Assembly: GCA_963575745.1 (NCBI GenBank)
Contig: CAUYUJ010014200.1
Location: forward strand, 185,072 to 249,071
DNA from: Prorocentrum cordatum
Lineage: Eukaryota; Sar; Dinophyceae; Prorocentrales; Prorocentraceae
Direction: 5' to 3'
DNA length: 64,000 nucleotides
The position numbers and the translations under genes are program-made. This document shows, one piece after another, positions 40,619 through 49,520 of the stretch (position 1 is its first letter; every line of letters starts with the position of its first letter). The notes under the pieces are model-generated. The model did no database searches, had not been told where the DNA came from, and saw only the letters and a program-made list of their open reading frames with translations.

Positions 40619-43536
40619 GTGAGAGTGACCCTGGGCAGGAGTGACCTTTGGTGCGCGGCTCCTGGGAGGACGCGAGGCGGCCAAGCCCAAACGCGCACCC
40701 CATCTGCTATCGCATCGCATTCAGCCCGAGCATTTTATTTGTGCTGAGAGCAAATGGTGAAATCTGAAATGCCGTTTCGATGGATTCTCGAGGCTTGAAT
40801 CTGCAACAAGTGACTCACAAGACGGATTGATTTTCGAGATGCAAAAGCCCATGTGGATTTCACCCGGAGCCCTCCACCCTAAGAAAATGCTCAGCCAGCG
40901 ATAGGGGAGGGCCAGTGGGCCCGCACCATATGCCACTCTGGCGACGGGCCGCTCTTTTTGGCATCGCTCGGCCGTGTGCCTTTTTTCCCCCCCAGCCAGG
41001 ACCCTCGAGGAGGTTCGGGGATCCTCTTGCGAAGAAGAGCCGCGCACGACATCAACAAATGCACGTGGAATGGACGTCCGAGCGATGGCAAGTCTTACCC
41101 AGCGGTCGTTGAAAGTAGGTATCTTGGGTTTCCCATATTCCAATCTACTTTAAGCGCCTTTCTGCTTCAATGATCGAGTGGCGTTTCACCTTTCCCCGTC
41201 CTCTTTGTAGGGGGCGGGCGGACACCCAATCTTTTTGTTCAGCGCCTTCCTGCTGCATGCTTCCACCTACTTTTCAGTGGGGCCTGTCCCTCCACAGGGG
41301 GAGGTGCCAAACATAGCTTTCGCAACCACATAGTCTGGGGACGATGTTGGACTAGCCCTGACTACTTGAGCATGTTCTAGCTGTGTGTTTTTTCCCCTCA
41401 CTTTTCGTCTAAAGCTCCGCTGAGGGTCATTTTGTCCCTTGCATGTGCACTCGCCACTGCGGCCAATTATCTTCGTTCAGCGCCCCGAACGTTGCCCCGC
41501 TTCTTGACATTAGTCCTGGAGCCGCCGACCAAAAAAACTACAGCCCCGCCTGCAGGGGGCCATTCCCGCCCTAACCCTGCCTCTGCCGACCGCTGGGTAC
41601 GTGCAGCCGCCGTCTACGACCACTCCCCGCTCTTCCCAGCGCCCATCGCGTGCCCGAGCCTCGAGCTGCTCCTCGAGGCGCGCGACGCGCGGCAGGCGCA
41701 CGCCCTGCCGCCCGCCTCGCAGACCACCGCCCGGGCCAACGTGGAGCAGACGCTCGAGGCGATCCGGCGCGCGGGGAGGGACCCGCGGGGGAGGAAGCGG
41801 ATGGGCCGGGAGCCTCCGCCACCACCGCCATCGATGGGAGGAAGACCAGGAGGAGGAGGAGGAGGAGGAGGAGGAGGAGGAGGAGGAGGGAGGAGGAGGA
41901 GGAGGAGGAGGGGGAGGAGGGGGAGGGATCGAGGAGGAGGAGGAGGAGGAGGAGGAGGAAGGGGAGGGATCGAGGATGAGGAGGAGGGGGAGGAGGAGGG
42001 ATCGAGGAGGAGGAAGAGGAGGGATCGAGGAGGAGGCGGAGGAGGAGGAGGAGGAGGAGGCGGAGGAGGGCCTTCCCATCCTCCCTTCTCCCCCGTCCGT
42101 CCTACCCGTGGTGGGTGGTGGTGGAGAAGCGGCCCATCAGAAGACGCACCGATACCGCTGCCCTGCCCTCGCTTTCGTCTTGTTGGGCCTTCTGGGAGGC
42201 CCTCGTAGCCACCGCTGGATTCGCCTCGAAGTTCTGGTCAGGACGCGGGGAGGGATCTCAAAAGAGGAAATTCGGAAAGCAGCAAGAAACGGCAGAAACA
42301 AAAACGTTCGAAGGTCCGCGCGGAGCTCTTGCAGCCTCGCTGGAAACCCCCACCCCTGGCGCGCGGAGCGCGCCAGGGACGGCGCCAGAGGCGCCGCCGG
42401 GGGGTCCCAGCGCAGATCCAAGAAATCCGCGCGGAGCGCCAACAGTTTCTGGTATCTTGTTTGTTTTTCTTTTATACCCTTCCCTCGCTTTCGTCTTGTC
42501 TGGCCTCTAGGAGGCCCTCGTGGCCACTGCTGGATTCGCCTCGAAGTTTGGGTCAGAGCAAAGCGCACCCTGAGAGAGGTCTTGGGAGTAGCGGTATGGG
42601 TACCTCTTGGTTTCCCCAGGACCCGCTCGAGGAGCCCTACGTGATCGTTGGAGGCTCGTTCTGGAGAGCCCCCAGGGGCCCACCTCAAGGATCGGTTCGA
42701 TCCAAGTCCGGCTGCAGTTCGGCTCCCGTTCGACTCTGGCTCGGCTCGAGTGCGACCGGGGAATCAGGGCTCGAGCTGAACAGTGTCTGTCGTTTTCATT
42801 ATGGTTTCGTAATTATTCCTTCGTTCCGTCTCCGTTCTGCCCCTGCTGCGAAACGAAAGCAGAGCAACAAAAACAGCCCACGGAATCGCCAAAACACCGT
42901 TTAGCTCGAGCCATGCGGGGAAGGGGCTCGAGCTCGACCCGAGCCGACAGGCCATCGACACGGCCTCGGCGCGCGAGGGGAGCGAGGGGCGCCCCAGGGA
43001 GGTCCCCAGAGCGCGCGTCCGCTCCTCGACTGCGACTCCTCCAGCCACCGCGCCGCGCGGCTGCTGGGCGTCTCCCCCTGCATCACGTGCGGGCGCGGCA
43101 GCGGTCATTGGGTGACGAACCGGGGGCGGCGGCTCACCAAGGAGGAGATGATGCGGCTCCAGGGCATGGACCCGACCAGGTTCAGGAGGGGAAAAAACAC
43201 GCACAGACACAATTCATCGTCGATCCCCAGGAAAATATGGGAAAATATGGGAAAGCGGGGGGGAAGACAAAACCCCCGAAAATATGGGAACACATGGCGA
43301 ATCTTTTTATTCGTGTGTATTTTTATTTGTGTGTCCTGGGGCCCCTTCACAGGTTCAAGGTGGTCGTGTCGGCCTCGCAGCTCGGCCGGCAGCTCGGCAA
43401 CACGATGTCCGTGAACGTGCTGGAGCGCCTCCTCGCCCGCGTCCTGCCCGCGGCGGGCCTCACGGCGCGCGGGGTGCCCCTGCCAGACAGGCGGCGCCGG
43501 GGAAAAGGCCACAGCAGTCCGCCTCGAGGGCACTGA
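40077..43536 (+). CDS. C5 cytosine DNA methyltransferase, four-exon gene model
   Basis: Transfers methyl from SAM to carbon 5 of cytosine in nuclear DNA. Exons: 40077-40618, 41607-41784, 43012-43179 and 43353-43536 (TGA at the end). Motifs in order: I VGTDCSGMEAPLQAL; IV VAGFPCQPFSLAGL with the catalytic PCQ Cys; VI KVFILENVAGL; VIII QSRGRVYIVGI; then a target-recognition stretch (PAPIACPSLELLLE and SQTTARANVEQTLEAIRRAG); RPLLDCDSS..SPCITC; IX RRLTKEEMMRLQGM; X QLGRQLGNTMSVNV. All ten-motif landmarks are present, so the enzyme could be active. The product is about 355 residues, like the stand-alone dinoflagellate methylase family. Intron 2 has a GC donor and a GGA tract; intron 3 is a transposon-like introner. 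The 5' end is open: ATG 40077 or an acceptor at 40082, which would link it to upstream exons. Confidence 0.9.
40619..41606 (+). other. DNA methyltransferase intron 1
   Basis: It begins at or close to a family C left end (40619-40675). It also holds the GTCGTTGAAAGTAGG hairpin module (41104-41160, shared with 28996-29060) and a degenerate family B element (41277-41440: GGGGCCTGTCCCTCCACAGG, GTCTGGGGACGATG). The exact ends remain to be shown by transcript data. Confidence 0.6.
41607..41784 (+). CDS. DNA methyltransferase exon 2 (target recognition region)
   Basis: After GGTACGTGCAG: AAVYDHSPLFPAPIACPSLE, then LLLEARDARQAHALPPASQ and TTARANVEQTLEAIRRAGRD. FPxPIxCPS and the S..ARANV block are hallmarks of this methylase family downstream of motif VIII. 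The donor is read as GACCC before GCGGGGG (GC donor, phase 2). Joined to 43012 it gives GRDPARPLLDCDSS. Confidence 0.75.
41785..43011 (+). other. DNA methyltransferase intron 2
   Basis: GC-AG. A GGA tract with GATCGAGG variants (41845-42075) starts about 60 bp from the donor. Two copies of dispersed family I follow (42170-42260 and 42480-42615, core GGAGGCCCTCGTAGCCACCG). The acceptor is CCCCAGAG before CGCGCG. Confidence 0.65.
43012..43179 (+). CDS. DNA methyltransferase exon 3 (motif IX)
   Basis: RPLLDCDSSSHRAARLLG, SPCITCGRGSGHWVTNRG and RRLTKEEMMRLQGMDPT. It ends ACCAG, with the second half of an Arg codon completed by the G of the last exon. Confidence 0.9.
43180..43352 (+). mobile_element. 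Intron 3 = family A introner with exact 8 bp target duplication
   Basis: A 165 bp element (43185-43349), from GGAGGGGAAAAAACACGCAC to TGGGGCCCCTTCA, sits between two identical copies of CAGGTTCA (43177-43184 and 43350-43357). The first copy supplies the donor (CAG then GTTCAGG) and the second the acceptor (TTCACAG then GTTCAAG). Splicing removes 173 bp, the element plus one duplicate, and restores ACCAGGTTCAAG = T-R-F-K with no change in the conserved protein between motifs IX and X. Shorter inverted similarity between the ends (GGAGGGG and TGAAGGGG) fits a DNA transposon origin. Confidence 0.92.
43353..43536 (+). CDS. DNA methyltransferase exon 4 (motif X and stop)
   Basis: FKVVVSASQLGRQLGNTMSV, NVLERLLARVLPAAGL and a short basic tail to TGA. 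The Gln..GN..[SV]V pattern is motif X. Confidence 0.9.
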
Positions 43537-43609
43537 TCCGCAGTGGACGCGTGTGCCACCAACACACGCTGCGCGCCATGCCTCATGTGCGTAGATGTGT
43601 ATGCATGTA

Positions 43610-43636
43610 TGCATGTGTACATGTATGCATGCATGC

Positions 43637-43669
<33 letters not shown>

Positions 43670-43699
43670 TGTATGTATGTATGTATGTATGCATGCATG

Positions 43700-43733
<34 letters not shown>

Positions 43734-43767
43734 GGTAGGTAGGTAGGTATGTATGTATGTATGTATG

Positions 43768-43801
<34 letters not shown>

Positions 43802-43889
43802 TGTACGTATGTATATATGTATGCATGTCTATATGTAGTATGCATGCATGCATGCATGTATGTATGTACGTATGTATGTGTGTGTGTGC

Positions 43890-43920
<31 letters not shown>

Positions 43921-44130
43921 TGTATACATGCATGCATGCATGCATGCATGCATGTATGTATGTATGCATGTATGTATGTATGTATGTGTATGCATGCATG
44001 TATGCATGCATTTATGTATGTATGCAGGTATGTATGCATGCATGCATGTATGTTTGTATGTATGTATGCATGTATGTATGGATGTATGTATGTATGTACG
44101 TACGTATGTATGTATGTATGTATATACGGG
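43610..44130 (+). repeat. (GTAT)n/(GCAT)n microsatellite
   Basis: GTATGTAT blocks with GCATGCAT, GTAGGTAG and GTACGTAT variants over about 500 bp, starting 75 bp after the methyltransferase stop. All four-base frames over it are artefacts. Confidence 0.96.
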
Positions 44131-45651
44131 CATCTACAGTCACATATACCGTGCAACTACATACATATAGACAGTTACATAAGTCTATATATACATATAC
44201 ATTTATATACGTCTCTCTCTCTCGCCATGTCTCTCCGTGCCTGTTCCTCTCAGACCACGTTCTTCGCCATTCCCTCACGCCATTGCGCGACCGAGCTGGA
44301 TATCGAACTAGCCGTGGTATCACACACGACATCCAGCGATTGAAGGAATGAGCTAGCTAGCGCTCTACCTGATGATCTGACAAGTCTGCGACGTGGTCTA
44401 ACAAACGGTCGATCCGTCGATTAATGGGGGTGCGACCCAAAAAGCGATCAAACCGAAGCAGTCAGAATCACACGACCCAAGTACATCAGTACCAACCTAT
44501 GTACACATCCGCTTAAATGACGACAGCGTTATTGTCAATCGAACGACGGAGTTACCCACTAGCAAGCTCGGGCGTATCCTACGGGAGCCACGGGATGAGC
44601 GCGGAACGCGACAGAGCCTCGCCATCGGGTGGAGAGGGAGCCACGCGGGACATTTACGGGACAACCGTGGGGCACCGTGCTTTGACGCACTGTTGGCGAG
44701 GGCCGTTTCCCGGTTTTCGCCCGTTTGCGCATGATTTGCTTTGCTCTGAATAAAAGCAAGGAGTGAGTTCAGTGGGCGGGCTGGTTTTCTTTATCAGGAC
44801 TTGGCATTTCGCGTATTCTTCCCAGCCCATCCAGACACGCGCGTTTCCTTGACGAGGGAAGCGCAGGAGGGCACACTGACACAACCCGCGAGGTATATTC
44901 GAGGCAGAGCGAGAAAATTGGTGGGGCATTGTCAAGACAACGAGCGGTGCACCTTCCCTGGGAGGACTGGAGATCCGATTGTCGAGTTTGCCCTTGGCCA
45001 GGGTCGTTTCTCGCATCTGTACAACTTCGCTTCGCCCGCGCGCGGCATTCACCATAATCGGAATCGATTATCCGTCGGGGGTTCTCCGTTTCATTGCGTT
45101 CTCCCACCGCCCTTTTGACAAATGACGCGGTTGGCCTTGGGGAGAATGACTCTTGGCCGCATGTCTTTCCGGTACCCAGACCTCTTTTGTCTGGGCATGT
45201 TGGTTTTCCGTGTATGCATCCAGCAAGTTGCCTCTGACGGAGGCCCTTCATGTCGGCACGCCCACGGGAGATGCGGTTTGCATCCTCCGCATGTGTACTA
45301 AGCATGTGTGTGTGTGTGTCTAGTTATCCGGCGCTGCGTGCAAGCATTGGGTCTACAGGAAAACACATGTTTCGGTTACAACTTCATTTGGGCCCCCCTG
45401 CGTTTTTAAGGGAAACTGCATGGAACGCGGCAACGTCAATTGCAACGTCGGCAACGTCGGCGGCAACCGCTAAGCGAAGACGATGAGTGAGACAGCGGTA
45501 TCTGTTTTCTGCATCGGCTCGGGGTGGTGCGGCATGGCGTTCGCGCGGGGGGCCCTTCTTCCCCGACATAGCTCAAGCTCCGCTCGAAAAGTACCCAGTG
45601 CTTTGACCGTATAATTCGCTACTATATGGCAAGCGCAACGCTGTAGACATA
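44131..45651. other. Noncoding, no gene recognised
   Basis: Mixed sequence of lower GC than most of the window. CTCTCTC at 44212-44222 and GTGTGTGTGTGTG at 45306-45320. Frames of 105-178 codons exist on both strands, overlap each other and resemble nothing I know. Confidence 0.4.
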
Positions 45652-46920
45652 TCACCACGCCTGGAACGCAGCTGCCAGCGCCGCGAAACTCACCTTCTGC
45701 CCACTGGCCTCGATGTGGGTGCGGAACCTGTGCTCGGCAAGGAGCCTCGACCCCTTCTCACTGTCGGCCTTCTTGGGCAACGTCCCGCCGTAGCGCTTCC
45801 TGATCCACCGCTTGACCAATGACCATTGGAGCTCTACGTGGTTGGTAGTGAACCCTCTTTCGTTCGTGATCTCGCCAGCGCTGTGGTTCACTACCTCGTG
45901 CGGGAGCATCCGCTCGGTGAGGCCAGCGTCATTGCGGTACTGCTTCACAGCCGCGATGGTCCCCCTCCACTTGTCCGAGACGATGACGACGCCAGCGGGA
46001 GGCGACAGCCCCTTGAAGTTCTCCAACAGCTCCTGCGTGCCCATGGGCTTGCCGTCGTAAGCATCCTCGACAGACTTCAATACTTTGAAGAAGAACAGGT
46101 GCGGCGAACCCTGCACGACGGCGCCCCACAGCCATAGCTTGTCTTTCTTCGGCCTTGCGTTCTTCGCCAGCCTGGACAGCTTGCCCTTGTTCAGGAAGGA
46201 CTCGTCCACCTGCAGGAAGACCTCCCTGGTTCGGGCAGCAGGGAGCCTGGACCGCGCGGGGCGCTTCATGACAGGCCGCTTCTCGACGCCCGCCTGGGCT
46301 GGACGTTTCTTCGCCGAGCGCTTGGCCCGACGCTTCGGCGCAGCTTTCGCAGCAGCGGGGCGCTTGCGCGGGCCGCCGCCGAGCATGTCTGCGAAAAGGT
46401 TCCCAGAGTCCATCTTCCTGGCCATGTGCTCCTCGACGCCCTCTTCAAACGTCTGAATCCAGCGCTCCACAGTTGTGTGGGCGTCAACGCCGGCCTCGTC
46501 CTTGAGCGTGCCAAGGCTGTAGTCGAAGCACCACATCACGAAGGCGTCGAGCTTTTTCATCCATAGGCTCGTGGGCGTACCCGCCAAAATGGTGCCCTTC
46601 ACCGCCGACACCTCGTCGCCGTTGCAAGTGTCGCATCCGCAGTCGTAGCGAGGCCCGCGCCAGTTAAAGCGCACGGCATCGCCGCGGCGATGCTTCACGT
46701 TCAGCGTGTACTCATCGCTGCAGTCTGCGCAGAAGTGCGTCTTGCCAACCATGCCGAAGTGCTGGCAGAACAGGTATGCGCGAGCCGCCTCGTCCTCCAA
46801 GTAGCTCCCAGGATCCAGGATTTCCGCGTGCGAGACGGCGTACTGGAAAGAGTCCTTGTTCGTCACGTCCAGGTCTTTCAGCGCACCCAGATAGGCCGCC
46901 GCGTCTGCGTATCGCGCCAT
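45652..46920 (-). CDS. ISXO2/Merlin-like DDE transposase
   Basis: 422 codons on the minus strand from ATG at 46920 (MARYADAAAYLG) to TGA at 45652, with no frameshift or stop. N-terminal Cys-rich zinc-binding region (C52, C64, C67, C94, C96, C99: CADCSDEY and YDCGCDTC), as in IS1595-type transposases. The middle linker is strongly basic (KRPAAAKAAPKRRAKRSAKK), probably nuclear-targeting. Catalytic core: VDESFLNKGK (D239), VIVSDKWRGT (D316) and TTNHVELQWSLVKRWIRKRY (N360/E363), the DDE/N pattern of the ISXO2-like superfamily, to which eukaryotic Merlin belongs. Codons are GC3-rich like the host genes. No clear terminal inverted repeats or target duplication seen, so it may be an immobile or domesticated copy. 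Antisense to the neighbouring methyltransferase. Confidence 0.88.
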   Translation of the reverse strand: MARYADAAAYLGALKDLDVTNKDSFQYAVSHAEILDPGSYLEDEAARAYLFCQHFGMVGKTHFCADCSDEYTLNVKHRRGDAVRFNWRGPRYDCGCDTCNGDEVSAVKGTILAGTPTSLWMKKLDAFVMWCFDYSLGTLKDEAGVDAHTTVERWIQTFEEGVEEHMARKMDSGNLFADMLGGGPRKRPAAAKAAPKRRAKRSAKKRPAQAGVEKRPVMKRPARSRLPAARTREVFLQVDESFLNKGKLSRLAKNARPKKDKLWLWGAVVQGSPHLFFFKVLKSVEDAYDGKPMGTQELLENFKGLSPPAGVVIVSDKWRGTIAAVKQYRNDAGLTERMLPHEVVNHSAGEITNERGFTTNHVELQWSLVKRWIRKRYGGTLPKKADSEKGSRLLAEHRFRTHIEASGQKVSFAALAAAFQAW

Positions 46921-47232
46921 GCCTTGGGATGCGGAGGGGCGCCGAGAGGCCAACGGAGGTCCCGATCTACCTGCGAGCCGAACGCTGCGGCGCCAATCGA
47001 ACTGTCGAAACGGGGCAGGGAGGACAAGGCGAGCTTGGGGCGAACGGGGGGGGGGACGACGACGACGACGCCGACGGCGAGGACGGCTCTTGAGTCATCG
47101 CAGTCGGTCAGAATAACAACCCAGGGTGCAATCATCATGGCGCTCATACTCATATGGGAGCCCGCGAAGCGCGCTGGGGGCCCATCAGAGGCTCGGCGGC
47201 CGCCGCCCCGGCTGCCCAAGCTCACCGCTCAC

Positions 47233-47301
47233 CCAAAAATTCAACTCGTCACTCTGCAGCTGCTCCCAGAGGTCTTGCCTGCGGTCGCGCACCAAGTCCA
47301 C
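47233..47301 (-). CDS. Exon B of a basic coiled-coil protein
   Basis: Minus strand, 23 codons: VDLVRDRRQDLWEQLQSDEL and NFW, between CCGCCCCAG and GTGAGCGG (canonical donor), phase 0. It joins exon A (ends LEHR) and extends the same heptad pattern. Confidence 0.6.
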
Positions 47302-47435
47302 CTGGGGCGGCGCAAGCTGCACGCATGAAGCACAACGCGCACCTGGCACACCGCGCGCACATGGCGCACGCACACTGCGCACAAGGCACGCACGTTGCGC
47401 ACCGTGCGCACCGTCAGGTTTGTCTATCCGCCCAC
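47302..47435 (-). other. Short intron between exons A and B, GCGCAC-rich
   Basis: 134 bp, GT-AG by this model. It contains degenerate GCGCACG/TGGCACA words (47330-47415 on the plus strand). Confidence 0.5.
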
Positions 47436-47588
47436 CCTGTGTTCCAGCCGCGCGATCTTCCTCGTGTAAGGCTCGACCACCGCCTCGAGGGCGGCGGCCT
47501 TCTTCTCCGCGCGTTTGCGGGCGTTGTAGGCGGCGTTGCGCGCCTTCTTCTTCGCGTGGGCGGCCGTTCCTGGCTTGGGGTTCCCCAT
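47436..47588 (-). CDS. Exon A of a basic coiled-coil protein
   Basis: Minus strand from ATG 47588: GNPKPGTAAHAKKKARNAAY, NARKRAEKKAAALEAVVEPY and TRKIARLEHR. A Lys/Arg-rich region runs into a coiled coil whose a/d positions are L, V, Y, I, L, V, V at 0, 4, 7, 11, 14, 18 and 21, the last two or three coming from exon B. This resembles a bZIP, but the distance from the basic Asn to the first zipper Leu is 16 rather than 18, so I do not call it one. The upstream start may be an acceptor near 47640. It lies just upstream, same strand, of the transposase gene; a joint transcript is possible but unproven. Confidence 0.55.
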
Positions 47589-47689
47589 GCCAGTGGGGTG
47601 GCGGGGCGGGGCGAAGGGCGCGGTGTCGGCGCGAGCGCGCCGCGAGCTGCTTGAGCCTCGGTCGAGGTGCGGCGTGCCTGCTCGCGTTT

Positions 47690-48365
47690 CCTCCCTCCCT
47701 CCCCCCCTCCTCCTCCTCCTCCTCCTCTTCCTCCTCGTTTTTCTTCCCCCTCCTCCCCAGCCTCCTCTCCATCCTCCTCCTGCTCCTGCTCCTCCTCCTC
47801 TTCCTCCTTTTCCTCCTCCTCCTCCTCCTGTTCCTCCTCCTGCTCCTCCTCCTCCTCGTCCTCCTCCTCCTCTTCCTCCTCCTCCTCCTCCCCCGCCTTC
47901 TCCTCCTCCTCCTCCTCCTTTTCCTTCTGCTCCTCCTCTTCCCAATCGGATTCCAGTATCGGGGGCGGAAGCCAGCAGAACCCTGGGGAAACAAAAAAAA
48001 AACAAAAAACAACAAACAAGACAATCCTAAGGAGACCTTCCCCCCCCAACCCCCCAGCCCCCGAATCTCGGCTCAGCATTGCTGTTGTTGTTGTTGTTGT
48101 TGTTGTTTGTTTTGTTGTTTTTTGTTTGTATTGTTTTTTTTTGTTTTTTTTTTTCCGCAGGGTTCTGCTGGATTCCGCCTCCGCTCATGGAATCCGATTG
48201 GGAAGAGGAGGGGGAGGAAGAGGAGGAGGAGGAGGAGGAGGAGCAGGAGGAGGAGGACGAGGAGGAGGAGGACGAGGAGGAGGAGGAGGAGGAGGAGGAG
48301 GAGGACGAGGAGGAGGAGGACGAGGAGGAGGAGGAGGAGGAGAAGGAGGAAGAGAGGAGAGAGAA
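47690..48365. repeat. Long foldback: TCC arm, unique arms, GGA arm
   Basis: The left arm is TCC-rich (47700-47935), then CCCAATCGGATTCCAGTATC (47941) and CCAGCAGAACCCTG (47972-47985), then an A-rich run with CAACAA. The right arm is the complement in reverse order: TTGTTG, a T-rich run, CAGGGTTCTGCTGGATTCC (48159), GGAATCCGATTGGGAAGAGG (48189), then GGA repeats to 48362. The loop is about 48025-48080 (CTAAGGAGACCTTCCC..). Arms of about 300 bp can pair almost completely. Confidence 0.88.
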
Positions 48366-49380
48366 AAACGCATATGAGAAAGGGGGGTGGAACACGGTAT
48401 GCGGATTTGTCCTAAAAACGCAGGGGGCCCAAATGAGCCTGTAGCCCATTTTTTAAAATGCTATAATATCTTGCTCGGTGTTCCGTGTGGTTGTCCAGTG
48501 CTGGTCCAGCGTTGGTCGTTGTTTTGCCCACATGTTGCACACACGCTGCCGAGTTCTTGTGCGACAGGCGTTCTCCCTGGTAGGCGACACTTCTGACGTC
48601 GTAGGCGAAGTAGTATCAACCGCGAGAGTCATTACAACACTTTGTAAACACATGTTTTACGAGTGCCACTTCGCATATTGTGCCCGTGGCGAGAGAGATT
48701 GTCATTTTGTTCATTGGCGCATGGTTACACTTCATCGCTGACGCAAGCCAGATCGGCAAAACGCGGATGACGCAGCTAGCGCCAGCATGAGTGAGGTGTT
48801 CTATGCATGGAGGCGCCAGCGAGCAGTCTATCACAATTCAATGTGCCTGCAAGAAACCCAGACCCCCGACTTCATGACTTTTTCATGACGACGACCCCCA
48901 GAGGTCTCAACCCATTCCCTGGGCGCAGCTTTTCATCCTGACTCTCGGTAAGGGCCCCCAGAGGCCGAGAGCAGGGTCAATTTTCCCGCCTTGATTTTTC
49001 CATGGCTTTAGGAGGTCTGTGAACGAAGTGCAACTGACCTGGAACCAGGGACTGTTCCACCGTCGTCGCAGCCCCCGCCAAAGAGACCATCCCTCCCACC
49101 CACCCACCCACCCACTCACCCACCCACCCACCCACCCACCCACCCACCCACCCACCCACCTACACACACTTTTTAGTCAGCAGCCGCAAGCGAAAGCGCA
49201 AACGGCGAGTCGAGTCAGAGCGGGCCGCGCAAAGACGAATCACCTAAAGCCGGCGGGGCCTCAGGCAGCACACACACACCACACACACACACACACACAC
49301 TTGTTTCTCTTGCTGCGGACCCTGGCGAGCGCACGCGCCCGTCGAGCAGCCCACGGCCCTGGGACGGCGACGTAGTAGGC
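48366..49380. other. Noncoding with family H inverted copy and (CCCA)n
   Basis: 48850-48990 carries CATGACTTTTTCATGACGAC and GACCCCCAGAGGTCTCAACC, the inverse of family H, also near 36510. CCCACCCACCCA at 49090-49160 and ACACACAC at 49262-49300. No gene recognised. Confidence 0.55.
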
Positions 49381-49520
49381 TCAAGTTGGGCCTGTCCCTC
49401 TACAGGAAGAATCTTCAGACATAGCTAGAACAAAATGTCTGGGGACGATGTTTCTACATATTTGTAGCTATGTTGTAAAGTTTGAGGGTATGTCCATGCT
49501 TCTCCCCAAAGGAGAAACTT
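49381..49520 (+). mobile_element. Introner-like element family B, left half
   Basis: CAAGTTGGGCCTGTCCCTCT, ACAGGAAGAATC and TGTCTGGGGACGATG match the family. The right inverted end is lost or unrecognisable. Confidence 0.7.

Noticed and set aside
43105-44156. Tyr/Ile/His/Thr-rich frames of 270-340 codons
   Set aside because: Translation of the GTAT microsatellite and of antisense methyltransferase sequence.
44343-44400. GAGCTAGCTAGCGCTCTACC as a tRNA fragment
   Set aside because: No complementary acceptor or anticodon stems could be drawn around it.
49372-49384. GTAGGCTCAAG as a relict spliced-leader sequence
   Set aside because: Only part of the leader's 3' end matches and the TTTTGG core is missing; the CAAG belongs to the family B left flank.
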